Notes: generated by a model from the sequence alone, not told the origin. Counted from the stretch's first letter, positions 25,994 to 35,641 are shown. The stretch: 58,856 nt of DNA from Smithella sp. PtaU1.Bin162 (GCA_002068015.1 MVRV01000094.1:1-58856), one strand, 5' to 3'. A program made the numbers and translations.

Positions 25994-27271
25994 TTATTTT
26001 TCTTCCCATTTTTTGAATATAAGACAACTGTTGACATCACCGAAACCAAAACCGGCTTTGGCAAAAATTCGCAGCCGGGGAAACTCTATGCATTTTTGTG
26101 GAATCCTGTCGGCAAAATCCGCTATATCGGGATGAACATCTTCGCTGTTGATTGACGGATGTATAAATCCTTTATAAAGCTGCAATATCGTGGCAACGGA
26201 TTCGATTGCGCCGGCTGCACCCAGACAATGGCCGATCATTGATTTTGTGGAATTGATATAGGGGAAATTTTTCGCAGCAAGCCCTAAAGCCGCCGCCCAG
26301 TTTTTAACTTCGTAAGGATCGGCAAATGTCGCCGTCAGATGACCGTTAATAGCATCAATTGCTTCCGGTTCAATTCCCGCATCGGCAATCGCCGTCCGGA
26401 TGCATCTTTTTACTCCTTCGGGATTCGGGGCAGTCATGGAACCGCCCATCCGCTGCCCGCCGCTGTTGACATGACCGCCGATTATTTCGGCATAAATTCT
26501 TGCACCCCGCAACTGAGCCGTCTCCAAATCTTCCAAAACCAGCATTGCCCCACCCGAACCGGGCACAAAACCGCATGCCGAAGCGCTCAGCGGCCGCGAT
26601 CCCGCCGCCGGATTATCATTATATTTGCGGCAAATCACCCGCATGGAATCAAATCCGCCCCAGATATAAGGAGATGCTCCTTCCGAGCCGCCGGCTACCA
26701 TGCGTTTGGCCAGCCCTATTCTTATGCGCCACATAGCTTCAATAATTGCTTCGTTGCCTGTACTGCAGGCCGAAGAATTGGATGTCACCTGATTGCCGGC
26801 ACCGATCAGACCGCCGATCCGGCCGCTGGTTCCGCTGTTCATTACCTGTTCAACAATCCGGCTCCCCATGCGCCGCACTTTACCCTCGTTGATCATCGGC
26901 ACAACTGTTTTCGCTATTGTATCCATTCCACCGATACCGGAACCGGCTATAACTCCCGTATCCCAATCCACTTCTTCATTACCGTCCGACATCGTTAAAC
27001 CGGCGTCCGTCCAGGCATCCACCGCCGAAACCGAAGCATAACCGATATTATCATTGATGGATAAAAGTTTTTCATGATCAAAATAAGCTTTACGGATCGC
27101 ATCAAAATTTTCCGGTATTCCGGCTATCTGACAACCGAAATTTAATTGCTGCAATTCGGGAATAAAACGTATACCGGAGAGACCTTTACGCAGAGCCTGT
27201 TCAAAATCAACCAACCCATGAGCGTTGGGAGCAGCCACTCCCATGCCCGTCACAACTACCCTCTTTTTCAT
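25994..27271 (-). CDS. Beta-ketoacyl-ACP synthase, KAS II (FabF)-like
   Basis: 425 residues with the thiolase fold and the Cys-His-His triad: Cys in NSSACSTGNEA (near 170), first His in INGHLTATFADP (near 315) and second His in KSMIGHCLGAAGA (near 350). The usual NAHGTST is altered to NGHLTAT, a departure from canonical FabF but with His kept. It condenses malonyl-ACP with a growing acyl-ACP. ATG overlaps the FabZ-like stop by four bases. As part of a dedicated cluster with its own ACP it probably elongates a special chain. Confidence 0.9.
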   Translation of the reverse strand: MKKRVVVTGMGVAAPNAHGLVDFEQALRKGLSGIRFIPELQQLNFGCQIAGIPENFDAIRKAYFDHEKLLSINDNIGYASVSAVDAWTDAGLTMSDGNEEVDWDTGVIAGSGIGGMDTIAKTVVPMINEGKVRRMGSRIVEQVMNSGTSGRIGGLIGAGNQVTSNSSACSTGNEAIIEAMWRIRIGLAKRMVAGGSEGASPYIWGGFDSMRVICRKYNDNPAAGSRPLSASACGFVPGSGGAMLVLEDLETAQLRGARIYAEIIGGHVNSGGQRMGGSMTAPNPEGVKRCIRTAIADAGIEPEAIDAINGHLTATFADPYEVKNWAAALGLAAKNFPYINSTKSMIGHCLGAAGAIESVATILQLYKGFIHPSINSEDVHPDIADFADRIPQKCIEFPRLRIFAKAGFGFGDVNSCLIFKKWEEK

Positions 27272-27738
27272 TTTTTGACTCCCATCCCGGCCAGCTTTCC
27301 CAGACAGACAATTTCACCGTTTTCTCTCTCCATCGTTATATCCACTTTCATGGCTCCTTTACGAAAATAAATTTTTGTACCTTTCACGATTACCCGCTCA
27401 CCCGGAACTACGATCCCCCTGAATTCCACATTATCCGCAAAAGAAAAAAGACTGAGCGGACTATTCATCATGCCCGGTCTCACATTTTTTTGTGAGGCCA
27501 TCAGATAAATACCAAAAGCAACCACTCCGATCTGCGCCATCGTTTCCATCAGAATAACACCCGGCGTAATGGGATTACCGGGAAAGTGTCCGCGGTAAAA
27601 GAATGCATCCTCTCGAAAGCGGTAAGCACCGGTTATTTTTTCTTCATCAAGGCTTACTATTTCATCAATGAAACGGAAAGGTTCCTGCTGCGGCACAAGC
27701 GCCAGAATTTCCCGTATTATGCCGGCATCAACCTCCAT
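27268..27738 (-). CDS. 3-hydroxyacyl-ACP dehydratase, FabZ-like
   Basis: About 156 residues from the ATG at 27738 (GGGGG upstream; a longer frame starts at 27756). It is a single hot-dog fold with PFRFIDEIVS and the catalytic region RGHFPGNPITPGVILMETMAQ, in which His and Glu are the FabZ catalytic pair. It removes water from 3-hydroxyacyl-ACP to give the trans-2-enoyl form. It overlaps the FabG-like gene at its start and the KAS gene at its end, consistent with tight coupling. No enoyl reductase gene is seen in the cluster, which may leave double bonds in the product. Confidence 0.9.
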   Translation of the reverse strand: MEVDAGIIREILALVPQQEPFRFIDEIVSLDEEKITGAYRFREDAFFYRGHFPGNPITPGVILMETMAQIGVVAFGIYLMASQKNVRPGMMNSPLSLFSFADNVEFRGIVVPGERVIVKGTKIYFRKGAMKVDITMERENGEIVCLGKLAGMGVKK

Positions 27739-28456
27739 AGAGACCCCCGTTAACATGAATTACGCTGCCGGTTATATAGGTTCCCTTTTTCGCGAGAAAG
27801 GCGACAACTTCAGCTACTTCTTCCGGCTTGCCGATCCGGTTCAGTGTAATTCCCGCCATAACCTTGCTTTTTACTTCCGGCGGCAGTTCGGAAGTCATGT
27901 CCGTCTCGATAAATCCGGGAGCAACGGAATTAACGAGAATGTTGCGACCGCTTAATTCCTGAGCCAGTGATTTGGTAAAAGCATCGAGCGCCGCCTTTTC
28001 CATCGTATAAGGAATCTGGCCGGCATTGCCCAGGTGGCCGACGACACTGGAAATATTAATGATGCGGCCTTCCCCTTTCCGCAGCATGAATTGCCGGAGG
28101 ATTCTTTTGGTCAGATACCAGATACCGCGTGTCATTGCCCGCTGCTCGTCAAATTGTTCCATCTTCATCGAAAGAATATCGGCATTTATTGAATGACCGG
28201 CATTATTCACCAGAACATCAACCCGGCCGACCGTTTCCTTTAATTTTAAAACCAGGGCTTCCACGGATTCGATATTGGTAAGGTCTGCCTGAATTAAAAA
28301 TCCTTCGTTTAGCCGGGACAGAATTTCCTGTGCCCGTTCAGCGCTTTTACGGTAATGAATGCCGACGTAGAAACCTTCGGCAGATAATGCACGGCAGCAG
28401 GCAGAGCCTATGCCTCCTGCACCTCCTGTAACAAGAGCAACCGGTTTCCCCGTCAT
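27728..28456 (-). CDS. 3-oxoacyl-ACP reductase, FabG-like SDR
   Basis: 242 residues, short-chain dehydrogenase/reductase. Cofactor motif TGGAGGIGSACC (about 10-21), NNAGHS, the catalytic Ser in INISSVVGHLGNAGQ, Tyr and Lys in YTMEKAAL, and the terminal GSVIHVNGGLYGG are all visible. It reduces 3-oxoacyl-ACP with NADPH. It overlaps the FabH-like stop by four bases (ATGA) and the dehydratase start by eleven. Assignment to the ACP pathway rests on neighbours, since SDRs are broad. Confidence 0.92.
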   Translation of the reverse strand: MTGKPVALVTGGAGGIGSACCRALSAEGFYVGIHYRKSAERAQEILSRLNEGFLIQADLTNIESVEALVLKLKETVGRVDVLVNNAGHSINADILSMKMEQFDEQRAMTRGIWYLTKRILRQFMLRKGEGRIINISSVVGHLGNAGQIPYTMEKAALDAFTKSLAQELSGRNILVNSVAPGFIETDMTSELPPEVKSKVMAGITLNRIGKPEEVAEVVAFLAKKGTYITGSVIHVNGGLYGG

Positions 28457-29445
28457 CTTTTATCCTCCACTTTAAGCATCAAAGAAGCCCAGGCCAGCCC
28501 TGCTCCGACAATCGCCATGGCGATCCGGTCGCCTGCTTGAATTTCATCCCAGTGCATGCTTAATGCAGAGGGAGCACCGCAACAACCCGTATTCCCGAAC
28601 TGATCGACATTATACCAGTGATTTTCCGGCGCGATGCCTCGCCTCTCACAAACGGTTCGAAGCACTCCCAGGTTGGCCTGATGACCGATAAAGATAAAAC
28701 GTTTGGCCTCACGGTCATGAATATCCTGCAGCACCTTGATTGCATCCGTAGACGTACGAATGGCAAACCCCTGCACGGCATTGCCGTCCTGAAAAAAATG
28801 CCAGCCGTAATCAATGCCTACTTTTTCCCAACCGGAAGGCTTGGAATTAAAATTGCAATCGGTAAAATAAGCACGCGCCGGAACACTTGTTGAAACTATT
28901 GCAGCAGAACTGCCGTCACCAAAAAGCACCGCGACACTGCGGTCGGAGTAATTCACGCTCTTGGTAAGACATTCCGTATCGACAACCAGAATGTACGGAG
29001 GAAGTGCATCCGGCTGCATCCGGGAAAGAAAATTCATTTCCATGCCGAATGAGCTGCATGCCGAATTCAAATCAAAAGAGGGCACCTCAATGCCGAGTTC
29101 GGCGGCAATTGCCGACGCTTCCGCCGGAGCGATATTATCCGGCGACGAGCTTCCCGAGACAACCATACCTATATCTTCCGGTTTCAAGCCCGCGCGTTCC
29201 AGAGCCATTTTTGCCGCAGCCGCCCCCATCTGGGAATTCTTATACTGCCGGGCTTCAAACGCTGCCGGCGGGTTAATGTTTTTTGTTTCTTTGATATAAT
29301 CCAGCGCCAAGACAGTACGTCGATTCTTAATACCTACACGCTCAAGAATCCATTCATTATTGGTGCCGATGTCCAAATCTTCCAAAAATTTATTAGAAAT
29401 AACATTTTCAGGATTAAAGTGTCCCAATGAATGAAGATAAAGCAT
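28453..29445 (-). CDS. Beta-ketoacyl-ACP synthase III (FabH)-like
   Basis: 330 residues with the KAS III triad: Cys in LNSACSSFGMEM (near 125), His in IGHQANLGVL and Asn in DQFGNTGCCGAPSA. FabH-type enzymes prime chain growth by condensing an acyl-CoA with malonyl-ACP, so this one may set an unusual starter unit. Sequence outside the active site departs from housekeeping FabH (for example ASLMLKVEDKR at the end). It lies two bases from the acyl-CoA dehydrogenase gene, hinting that the dehydrogenase prepares or modifies the starter. Confidence 0.9.
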   Translation of the reverse strand: MLYLHSLGHFNPENVISNKFLEDLDIGTNNEWILERVGIKNRRTVLALDYIKETKNINPPAAFEARQYKNSQMGAAAAKMALERAGLKPEDIGMVVSGSSSPDNIAPAEASAIAAELGIEVPSFDLNSACSSFGMEMNFLSRMQPDALPPYILVVDTECLTKSVNYSDRSVAVLFGDGSSAAIVSTSVPARAYFTDCNFNSKPSGWEKVGIDYGWHFFQDGNAVQGFAIRTSTDAIKVLQDIHDREAKRFIFIGHQANLGVLRTVCERRGIAPENHWYNVDQFGNTGCCGAPSALSMHWDEIQAGDRIAMAIVGAGLAWASLMLKVEDKR

Positions 29446-29447
29446 TT

Positions 29448-30647
29448 TTAAACAATCTCCCGTCCGATAATCATATTCTGCACTTCCCGAACGCCTTCAT
29501 AAATATCGATAATATGGGCGTCGCGCGCCAGTTTGGAAATTTCATATTCCGTAGTAAAACCGTAACCACCGTGTAAGTGCAAACCTTCGGTGGCGCAGAA
29601 AATTGCCGCTTCCGCCGCCGTATTTTTCGCCAGTGATGCATAGATACCGGCATCTTTGGCTTTTTCCTCTATCTTGCAGGCCGCCCGGAAAAGCGCGAGA
29701 CGGGCAAGTTCCACCTTTTTCCACATGGTGGTTATGGTTTCCCGGGCCACGGGAAGATCGCAGATGCGCTGGCCGAATTGTTTACGCTCCCTGGTATAAT
29801 CGAGCGTAACCGCAAGCGCTCTTCTGGCCAGCCCCAGGCCAATAGCGGCCACCATTGGCCTTGCGTAATCCAGAACATCGACAATATATTTAAACCCGAA
29901 TCTTCTGTCTCCGATGATTTGTTCAGGTAAAATAACAACATCTTCAAAGGTGACGGAGGCCGTATTGGAAAGACGCTGGCCCAGTTTGTCCTCAGGCTTG
30001 CCGACGACAATCCGTCCTCCCGTGGGAACCTTTATTTCTCTGGTATTGCTTTTGATATCGGGAATATCGGAAGCGGTTACCGGATCAACCGGAATAACAA
30101 CGCAGGCCATAAAATTACTGGTGGGTTTGCCGACCTTGCAAAGAACAGTATACTGAGAAGCATAAGACGAATTGGTAATAAAGCATTTGGATCCGTTTAA
30201 AACATATGATCCGTCATCTCTTTTACAGATAAACGACGTCATGAGTGAATTGTCCGACCCGGCACCGGGTTCCGTGAGACAAAAGGAAGCGAGCAGCGGC
30301 CGTTCGGCAAAAGGACGAAGAAATTTCTCCTGCTGTTCTTTCGTGCCATGCTGGGAAATGACTACATTGGCCAGGTCATTACACATTGCCGAAGTGGAAA
30401 TTCCGGTATCGCCAAAGGAGAGTTCTTCGATTATTATTGCCGACGAAATAACATCAATTTCAAAACCTTTTATTGATTCCGGAATGCACAAATTAAGAAC
30501 TCCCATTTCCCAGGCCTTGCCGATAATACCCCAGGGAAAAGCATGGGCCTTTTCCATCTCCAGGATATGGGGGGTAATTTCATTTTTTACTAACTTGCGT
30601 ACGGTATCAACATACAGCGATTGATTTTCATTCAATCTAAAATCCAT
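29448..30647 (-). CDS. Acyl-CoA (or acyl-ACP) dehydrogenase
   Basis: 399 residues, full length for the family: FCLTEPGAGSDNS and GSKCFITNSSYASQY in the middle domain, FAD site residues, and the C-terminal IDIYEGVREVQNMIIGREI, where the Glu of YEG is the usual catalytic base. It introduces a double bond between C2 and C3 of an acyl thioester, passing electrons to ETF. No etfAB is nearby. Placement inside a fatty-acid/PKS-like operon, two bases before the KAS III gene, suggests action on a biosynthetic chain, as seen in some polyketide pathways; that is inference. Confidence 0.92.
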   Translation of the reverse strand: MDFRLNENQSLYVDTVRKLVKNEITPHILEMEKAHAFPWGIIGKAWEMGVLNLCIPESIKGFEIDVISSAIIIEELSFGDTGISTSAMCNDLANVVISQHGTKEQQEKFLRPFAERPLLASFCLTEPGAGSDNSLMTSFICKRDDGSYVLNGSKCFITNSSYASQYTVLCKVGKPTSNFMACVVIPVDPVTASDIPDIKSNTREIKVPTGGRIVVGKPEDKLGQRLSNTASVTFEDVVILPEQIIGDRRFGFKYIVDVLDYARPMVAAIGLGLARRALAVTLDYTRERKQFGQRICDLPVARETITTMWKKVELARLALFRAACKIEEKAKDAGIYASLAKNTAAEAAIFCATEGLHLHGGYGFTTEYEISKLARDAHIIDIYEGVREVQNMIIGREIV

Positions 30648-30742
30648 TTTGTCAGCCTTTCTCTTCCATAATTTTTGATTATAAGCTTATAGAACTATCC
30701 GGTAAAAATACTTTCCCGGATATTCGTTGCCAAGTTATTTTT

Positions 30743-32170
30743 TTATGTAATGTTTTCCGCATCCGCACTTTCTCTCTTATTTACTCCATATTTTGACTGC
30801 AGGAATTTTCCCATTGTCGCGGGAAATAAGGCGTAGGCCAGCACATCTTCATCGCAACGCGCCAGATCACCAATACGCTTTCTGGCTTTCTCCATTTCCG
30901 GTTCCAGATAATCTGCGGGCCTTCCGGTTATTGGTTCCTGTCCCCGTTTGTAATTTTTTAATATAGTCCCGGCAAGCTGTGAATCAATAGGCATCGGTGT
31001 TTTACCATATAATCCCAAAACCAGGTCTTTCAGCTGATAGGTAACTTTTGCGTAACGCCCGAAAAGCACATTCCACACGGCCTGCGCACCGACAATTTGC
31101 GATACCGGCGTGACAAGAGGCGGACAACCCATGTCTTTACGTGTTTTCTCGACCTCTTCATAAATTTCTTCCAGCCTGTTTAATGCTTTCATTTCCTTAA
31201 GCTGGCCGGTCAAATTAGATATCATCCCGCCCGGAATCTGATGGGCCAGCACTGCCGTATCGATAATGGAAAGCTTATGATCAGCCAGATACTGCTTATA
31301 TTTAGGCGCGACACTTTCCAAATGTTCGTCCAACTCCAAAAGCTTGTGTAAATCTATTCCGGCAGCACGTTCTCTGCCCTGAAGCGCCGCCACGATCGGT
31401 TCAACCGCCGGCATTGATGTTCTCAGTGCAAAAGGAGCAAGGCAGGTATCAATAATGTCCACTCCGGCTTCGATTGCCTTCAAATAAGCCATGCTGGCCA
31501 TGCCACTGGTATAATGAGTATGCAAATGCAGCGGCACTCCGATTTCCTTTTTCAGGGCGGAAACCAAATCATAGGCATCATAGGGGGAAAGTATTCCGGA
31601 CATGTCTTTGATACAAACCGTGTCTGCACCCATCTTTTCCAGTTCTTTCGCCTTCAGGACATAGTAAGACAAATTATATACTTCACCGCCCAGCCGCCCC
31701 TCTGTCAGCGAATAACATACCGTTCCTTGAAAATGTTTCCCGTTGTCTTTAATTCTTTCCGCACAAGTCTCGATATTGCGGAAATCATTTAAGGCATCGA
31801 AACAGCGAAAAACATCGATACCGATTTCACATGATTTATCAACAAAAGCACGGACTACATCGTCGGCATAATGATTGTACCCGACCAAATTTTGTCCACG
31901 CAGCAGCATCGAAAACGGAGTTTTCCTGATATATTTTTTTAATATTCTCGGCCTCATCCATGGGTCTTCTTCCAGGAAACGATGCATCGTATCAAAGGTT
32001 GCACCACCCCACACCTCCATCGCCCAGAAGCCGCAGTTGTCCATTTCTTCGGCAATGGGGACCATGTCTTCTGTTTTCATGCGGGTGGCATAAATCGACT
32101 GATGCCCGTCACGGAAAGTATTATCCTGAATTTTTATCGGATTAGTTGGAATCTTATTTAAATTTTTCAC
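30743..32170 (-). CDS. Carboxyltransferase subunit (PycB/OadA/methylmalonyl-CoA carboxytransferase 5S-like)
   Basis: 475 residues with GTG start and GGAGG upstream. The carboxyltransferase TIM barrel shows IQDNTFRDGHQSIYATRMK (metal Asp), MLLRGQNLVGY, VCIKDMSGILSPYDAYDLV (biotin Lys) and LHLHTHYTSGMA (metal His pair). The C-terminal PycB domain follows, but there is no biotinyl-carrier domain with its MKM, so a separate carrier and carboxylase are needed and are not in the window. It moves CO2 between pyruvate/oxaloacetate and biotin. It is not clear whether it serves the lipid cluster or central metabolism. Confidence 0.9.
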   Translation of the reverse strand: MKNLNKIPTNPIKIQDNTFRDGHQSIYATRMKTEDMVPIAEEMDNCGFWAMEVWGGATFDTMHRFLEEDPWMRPRILKKYIRKTPFSMLLRGQNLVGYNHYADDVVRAFVDKSCEIGIDVFRCFDALNDFRNIETCAERIKDNGKHFQGTVCYSLTEGRLGGEVYNLSYYVLKAKELEKMGADTVCIKDMSGILSPYDAYDLVSALKKEIGVPLHLHTHYTSGMASMAYLKAIEAGVDIIDTCLAPFALRTSMPAVEPIVAALQGRERAAGIDLHKLLELDEHLESVAPKYKQYLADHKLSIIDTAVLAHQIPGGMISNLTGQLKEMKALNRLEEIYEEVEKTRKDMGCPPLVTPVSQIVGAQAVWNVLFGRYAKVTYQLKDLVLGLYGKTPMPIDSQLAGTILKNYKRGQEPITGRPADYLEPEMEKARKRIGDLARCDEDVLAYALFPATMGKFLQSKYGVNKRESADAENIT

Positions 32171-32256
32171 AGGCTATTTCCTCCATTTATTTAAGTATTC
32201 CAGCTAATATTTTGCGTCTTTAAATAAAATGCAAGAAGTTTTTAATTGTAAAAACG

Positions 32257-33207
32257 TTAATTTGCGCAGACAAAGATTTTTTCAGCTGACGAAAGACCGG
32301 TAATTGACTGACAAGCAACATTAATTGTTTTAAAGAATTCCCGCAAGGGACGGCCAGGCCCGATTTCATAAATTGCGTGAGCGTTGGCGGCCAAACCCTG
32401 CATATTTTCGCGCCAGTGGACGGTGTTACTTAATTGATTCACCAGATTTTTCATTATCTCGGGCATGGAATCGGAATGAAAACTGCCCGTGAAATTTGAC
32501 GTTACTTTCGGGGCATATTCTGACTTTAATTTAGAGCTGCCTTCAGTTAACGTATACGAAAATGATTTTTCGATTGATTTCATGTAACGGCTGTGGAAAG
32601 GAGCGCTGACATTCAATTGAACAAAGCGAAACGGTTTTGCCCCTCCCAGAACCTGCGACAATCTTTTTTCAGCTTCCGGCAGAGCTGAAGCTTCACCGCT
32701 GATTACTACCTGATTGTCCGAATTGATATTGGCAACATCAAGAGGCAGGTTCTCCAGCATATTTTTCAGCTTATTAACATCAATTTTTTCCGAAATAACC
32801 GCAGCCATACCGCCAATCCCCAGGGGAACCGCGTCCTGCATTAATTTACCCCTTGTTTGTACTATTTTTAATATTTCCGCCAAAGGCATGACTTCTGCCG
32901 CGACCAGTGCCGTAAATTCACCTAAAGAATGTCCGCCGAAATATTGCGGGGCAAAGCTATAGCGTTTTACCAAACCCCGATACATGGCTATTTCCGTAGT
33001 GACGATGCAGGGCTGAGTATACTCGGTGTGGTTGATTCTTTCATCTTCACCAAAACAAAGAGAAGCCACATCCCAGCCCAGCGTATCGGAAGCTTCCTCG
33101 TAAGTTTCGCGGCATATTGGAATTTGTTCATAGAATTCTTTTCCCATACCTTGACGCTGCGAACCCTGACCCGGAAAAACAACCGCTATACATTTATTTA
33201 TACTCAT
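32257..33207 (-). CDS. fabD: Malonyl-CoA:ACP transacylase
   Basis: 316 residues. The family motifs VFPGQGSQRQGMGKE near the N-terminus and the nucleophile elbow GGHSLGEFTAL (Ser, near 90) are clear, followed by the conserved QLNVSAPFHSRYM with the catalytic His. The enzyme loads malonyl units onto ACP. ATG has GAGGT upstream. It appears to be the first gene of the leftward lipid/PKS-like cluster. Confidence 0.93.
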   Translation of the reverse strand: MSINKCIAVVFPGQGSQRQGMGKEFYEQIPICRETYEEASDTLGWDVASLCFGEDERINHTEYTQPCIVTTEIAMYRGLVKRYSFAPQYFGGHSLGEFTALVAAEVMPLAEILKIVQTRGKLMQDAVPLGIGGMAAVISEKIDVNKLKNMLENLPLDVANINSDNQVVISGEASALPEAEKRLSQVLGGAKPFRFVQLNVSAPFHSRYMKSIEKSFSYTLTEGSSKLKSEYAPKVTSNFTGSFHSDSMPEIMKNLVNQLSNTVHWRENMQGLAANAHAIYEIGPGRPLREFFKTINVACQSITGLSSAEKIFVCAN

Positions 33208-33412
33208 TGGAACTACCTCGTTAATTGCGTTAAAAAAGAGAAATAATTACTTTTATAATTTTAATGACAGTTGCCCCACTATGAGCAGCATCCATGCCAA
33301 AACCTCATTTATTTTCAAAAAAATATTGTTTCCTGATTTTATTGAGTATTCTGCGAAATTAACGTTCAGAAGAAACCGGCAAAAAGCATTTATTTTGCGT
33401 AATTAAATTTAC

Positions 33413-33434
33413 AGTGCGTAATATACTTCGCACT
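33413..33434. promoter_or_regulatory. Inverted repeat upstream of fabD
   Basis: AGTGCG (33413-33418) and CGCACT (33429-33434) form a 6-bp dyad with a 10-base AT-rich centre, 206 bases before fabD and 66 bases after the HMA-like gene. It may be an operator for the lipid cluster or a weak terminator of the gene before it. The rest of 33208-33499 is AT-rich without further structure I can name. Confidence 0.35.
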
Positions 33435-33499
33435 TGATTAGCTCTCCGTTTGCCGGCATTTAATTTTCCACAAAGAATCGTTTCCTTACTCCTATCTTT

Positions 33500-33793
33500 T
33501 TATCTCAGGAATATTATTTCCCCCTCCACAAACAACTTTCCTCTTTTTAACTCGTTCACTATCATATTCAATGTAGTAATTTCGTCATCAAAAACAATTA
33601 CAAGCAATCCGTGCCCTTTATTTTCGAAGTTTTTAACGCCTTTAGTTTTTTTAAGAATTTTTTCCGTTCTACCTTGGGCATTACAATCCGCACAACCGGA
33701 TAGACTTAACTGCACAATTCTTTCTTCGGCAAAAGCCGCCGAAGAAATTACCAAGCAAATGGATAATAAGATGGTTTGAATAATTTTTTTCAT
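33500..33793 (-). CDS. Small secreted HMA-like (heavy-metal-associated fold) protein
   Basis: 97 residues. A signal peptide (MKKIIQTILLSICLVISSAAFA) precedes a MerP-like ferredoxin fold of about 75 residues: QLSLSGCADCNAQGRTEKILKKT with C-x2-C near 34-37, then a GVKNFE-type strand and VIVFDDEITTLNMIVNEL. It resembles periplasmic HMA metal-binding proteins, though the usual M-x-C-x2-C is changed to S-G-C-A-D-C. AAAGGG precedes the ATG. It is divergent from the kinase/NtrC pair, with 129 bases between them, which suggests the pair may control it. Confidence 0.75.
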   Translation of the reverse strand: MKKIIQTILLSICLVISSAAFAEERIVQLSLSGCADCNAQGRTEKILKKTKGVKNFENKGHGLLVIVFDDEITTLNMIVNELKRGKLFVEGEIIFLR

Positions 33794-33922
33794 TTTTTCC
33801 CTTTCTGTAATTTGATTTTTTAATCAAATATTGTTCATCCTGTAAAGAAATTTAGATGAGTCCGCGAATTATAATATTATTTTTTATTAGCTTTTTTAGC
33901 TTTTGCGCTATATTAAAAGCAT

Positions 33923-35446
33923 ATGGATACATTTACTCTGGCAGCAACAAGTTTTATTATTGCGCTATCTTTAATTATCACCGGCCGGAAAGACAAATTG
34001 CAGGAATCTTTCATCGGCCTGTGTCTTGCTGTCTTCATCTCGCAGGTTGGAGTCTTTTTCCGTGATATTTTCATCTCCTCTTTTTGGGAAAATGTGGAAC
34101 ATATGGGATTGCTCGCCATTGCGCCTTGTGCCTTCTGGTTTTTCCGCCATCTCACTCACAACAAATCCATCCTGACCGGAGGATTGATTATTTTTTCCAT
34201 TGTCGTAAGTTCATTGACAGTTATTTCTTTTTTCACCCCGCTGCCCCAATGGCCTTATTTCAGCCCCCTGATAGTGTCTTATACTTTTGCCACCCTGGGT
34301 TTATGCTACATTGCCCTCTTCCGCTATGTAAAAAAACTGTCACCCAGCGTAGAAAAAAAACGTCTCAGTTACATGCTTTTTGCCTGCCCCATTGCCTTAA
34401 TTTTGAGCAGCATTGATTTGTTTAATTATTTCGGGTTTATTTCCCCGCCTCTATCCGGAATTATCATATCGGCATTGCTTTACTTCATTTTGCTGATTGT
34501 CGCCTATCCCCAATTACATGAATTGCATGACTTCTTTGCGCGCGCGCTGGTTATCTTTGTCAGCACCGTCTGCGGTATGATTATTTTTTATTTCGCCGCC
34601 GGGGTCTTCGGTGACAGCCGGCTGCCTTCTTTTACCAGCATCCTTATGGCGGCGTTTTTAATTGTAATTTCTCTCGCCCCGCTCAGAATGATTTTGAAAA
34701 AAATTTTCAGTTTCTTTTACCCGGAAAGCAAAAATGTTTTTACATCACTCTATGAGTTTGATGAAAAGCTGGAACGGGAAAAATCAATGATGCTCGCGGA
34801 AATGGCACCGGTTTTCGCCCATGAGATCCGCAATCCGCTGGGGTCAATCAAAGGCGCCGCCCAGTATTTGAAAACGGAAGCCGTCACGGAAGAACAGAAC
34901 AAAATGTTTGATGTGATTATTGAGGAAGTAAACAGATTGAACGCCGTTGTCAGTCAATTTCTTGATTATGCGCGTCCCTATACCCTCAAGCTCAAAACAC
35001 AAAACATCAACGCGCTTATTTCCCGAGCCGTCTCCATCATTGCCACCAACGAGCTGGCCTGCAGAATCTCCCTTGTCCGGGAACTTTCCGAAGACCTGCC
35101 GGATGTGGAAGTGGATGAACAGCAATTTCTTCAGGTAATTTTGAACATCGCCCTCAATGCCATTGAATCAATGCCCGGCGGCGGCAGTCTGACTTTGCGC
35201 ACAACTAAAATTGAAACCAGCGCCGGCAATGCTGTAGGAATAACCATCCGCGACACCGGTCACGGCATCAGCAAGGAATCTCTGAAAAATATTTTCAAGC
35301 CTTTTTATACGACTAAAGAAAGAGGCGCCGGCCTCGGGCTGGCGATCTGCCAGAAAATAATCAAAGAACATGGAGGAATGATCAGGGTAAAATCGATTCC
35401 CGGACAGGGAAGCGTGTTTTTTATCCGGCTTAACACCGTAAATTAA
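33923..35446 (+). CDS. Membrane-bound sensor histidine kinase, NtrB/ZraS-like
   Basis: 507 residues. The first 260 are hydrophobic with about eight membrane helices and little periplasmic loop, so sensing is probably within the membrane. The kinase core follows: HisKA with VFAHEIRNPLGSIKG (His near 297), N box NIALNAIESMPGG, G1 IRDTGHGIS, F box and G2 ERGAGLGLAICQKI. It pairs with the NtrC-type regulator 195 bases downstream. No obvious ribosome site precedes the ATG. The signal is unknown; the nearby metal-binding protein and Fe-S membrane protein point to metal or redox sensing (inference). Confidence 0.92.
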   Translation: MDTFTLAATSFIIALSLIITGRKDKLQESFIGLCLAVFISQVGVFFRDIFISSFWENVEHMGLLAIAPCAFWFFRHLTHNKSILTGGLIIFSIVVSSLTVISFFTPLPQWPYFSPLIVSYTFATLGLCYIALFRYVKKLSPSVEKKRLSYMLFACPIALILSSIDLFNYFGFISPPLSGIIISALLYFILLIVAYPQLHELHDFFARALVIFVSTVCGMIIFYFAAGVFGDSRLPSFTSILMAAFLIVISLAPLRMILKKIFSFFYPESKNVFTSLYEFDEKLEREKSMMLAEMAPVFAHEIRNPLGSIKGAAQYLKTEAVTEEQNKMFDVIIEEVNRLNAVVSQFLDYARPYTLKLKTQNINALISRAVSIIATNELACRISLVRELSEDLPDVEVDEQQFLQVILNIALNAIESMPGGGSLTLRTTKIETSAGNAVGITIRDTGHGISKESLKNIFKPFYTTKERGAGLGLAICQKIIKEHGGMIRVKSIPGQGSVFFIRLNTVN

Positions 35447-35641
35447 ATTCTTGTATTATTCCGCATCCGCTGACAGATGATACTCCCTGCGACTCGAAAA
35501 AGACAACGATGCATGTATAATATCTTGAAGAACCTACAACTCCGGTTTGCCTCAAAACAGACTACGCTGACAAAGCCAGATCATGTTTTAGCAGCGGAAT
35601 TCCGGCTTGATTTAAAATCCAACTTCTAATAATACAAGCCC

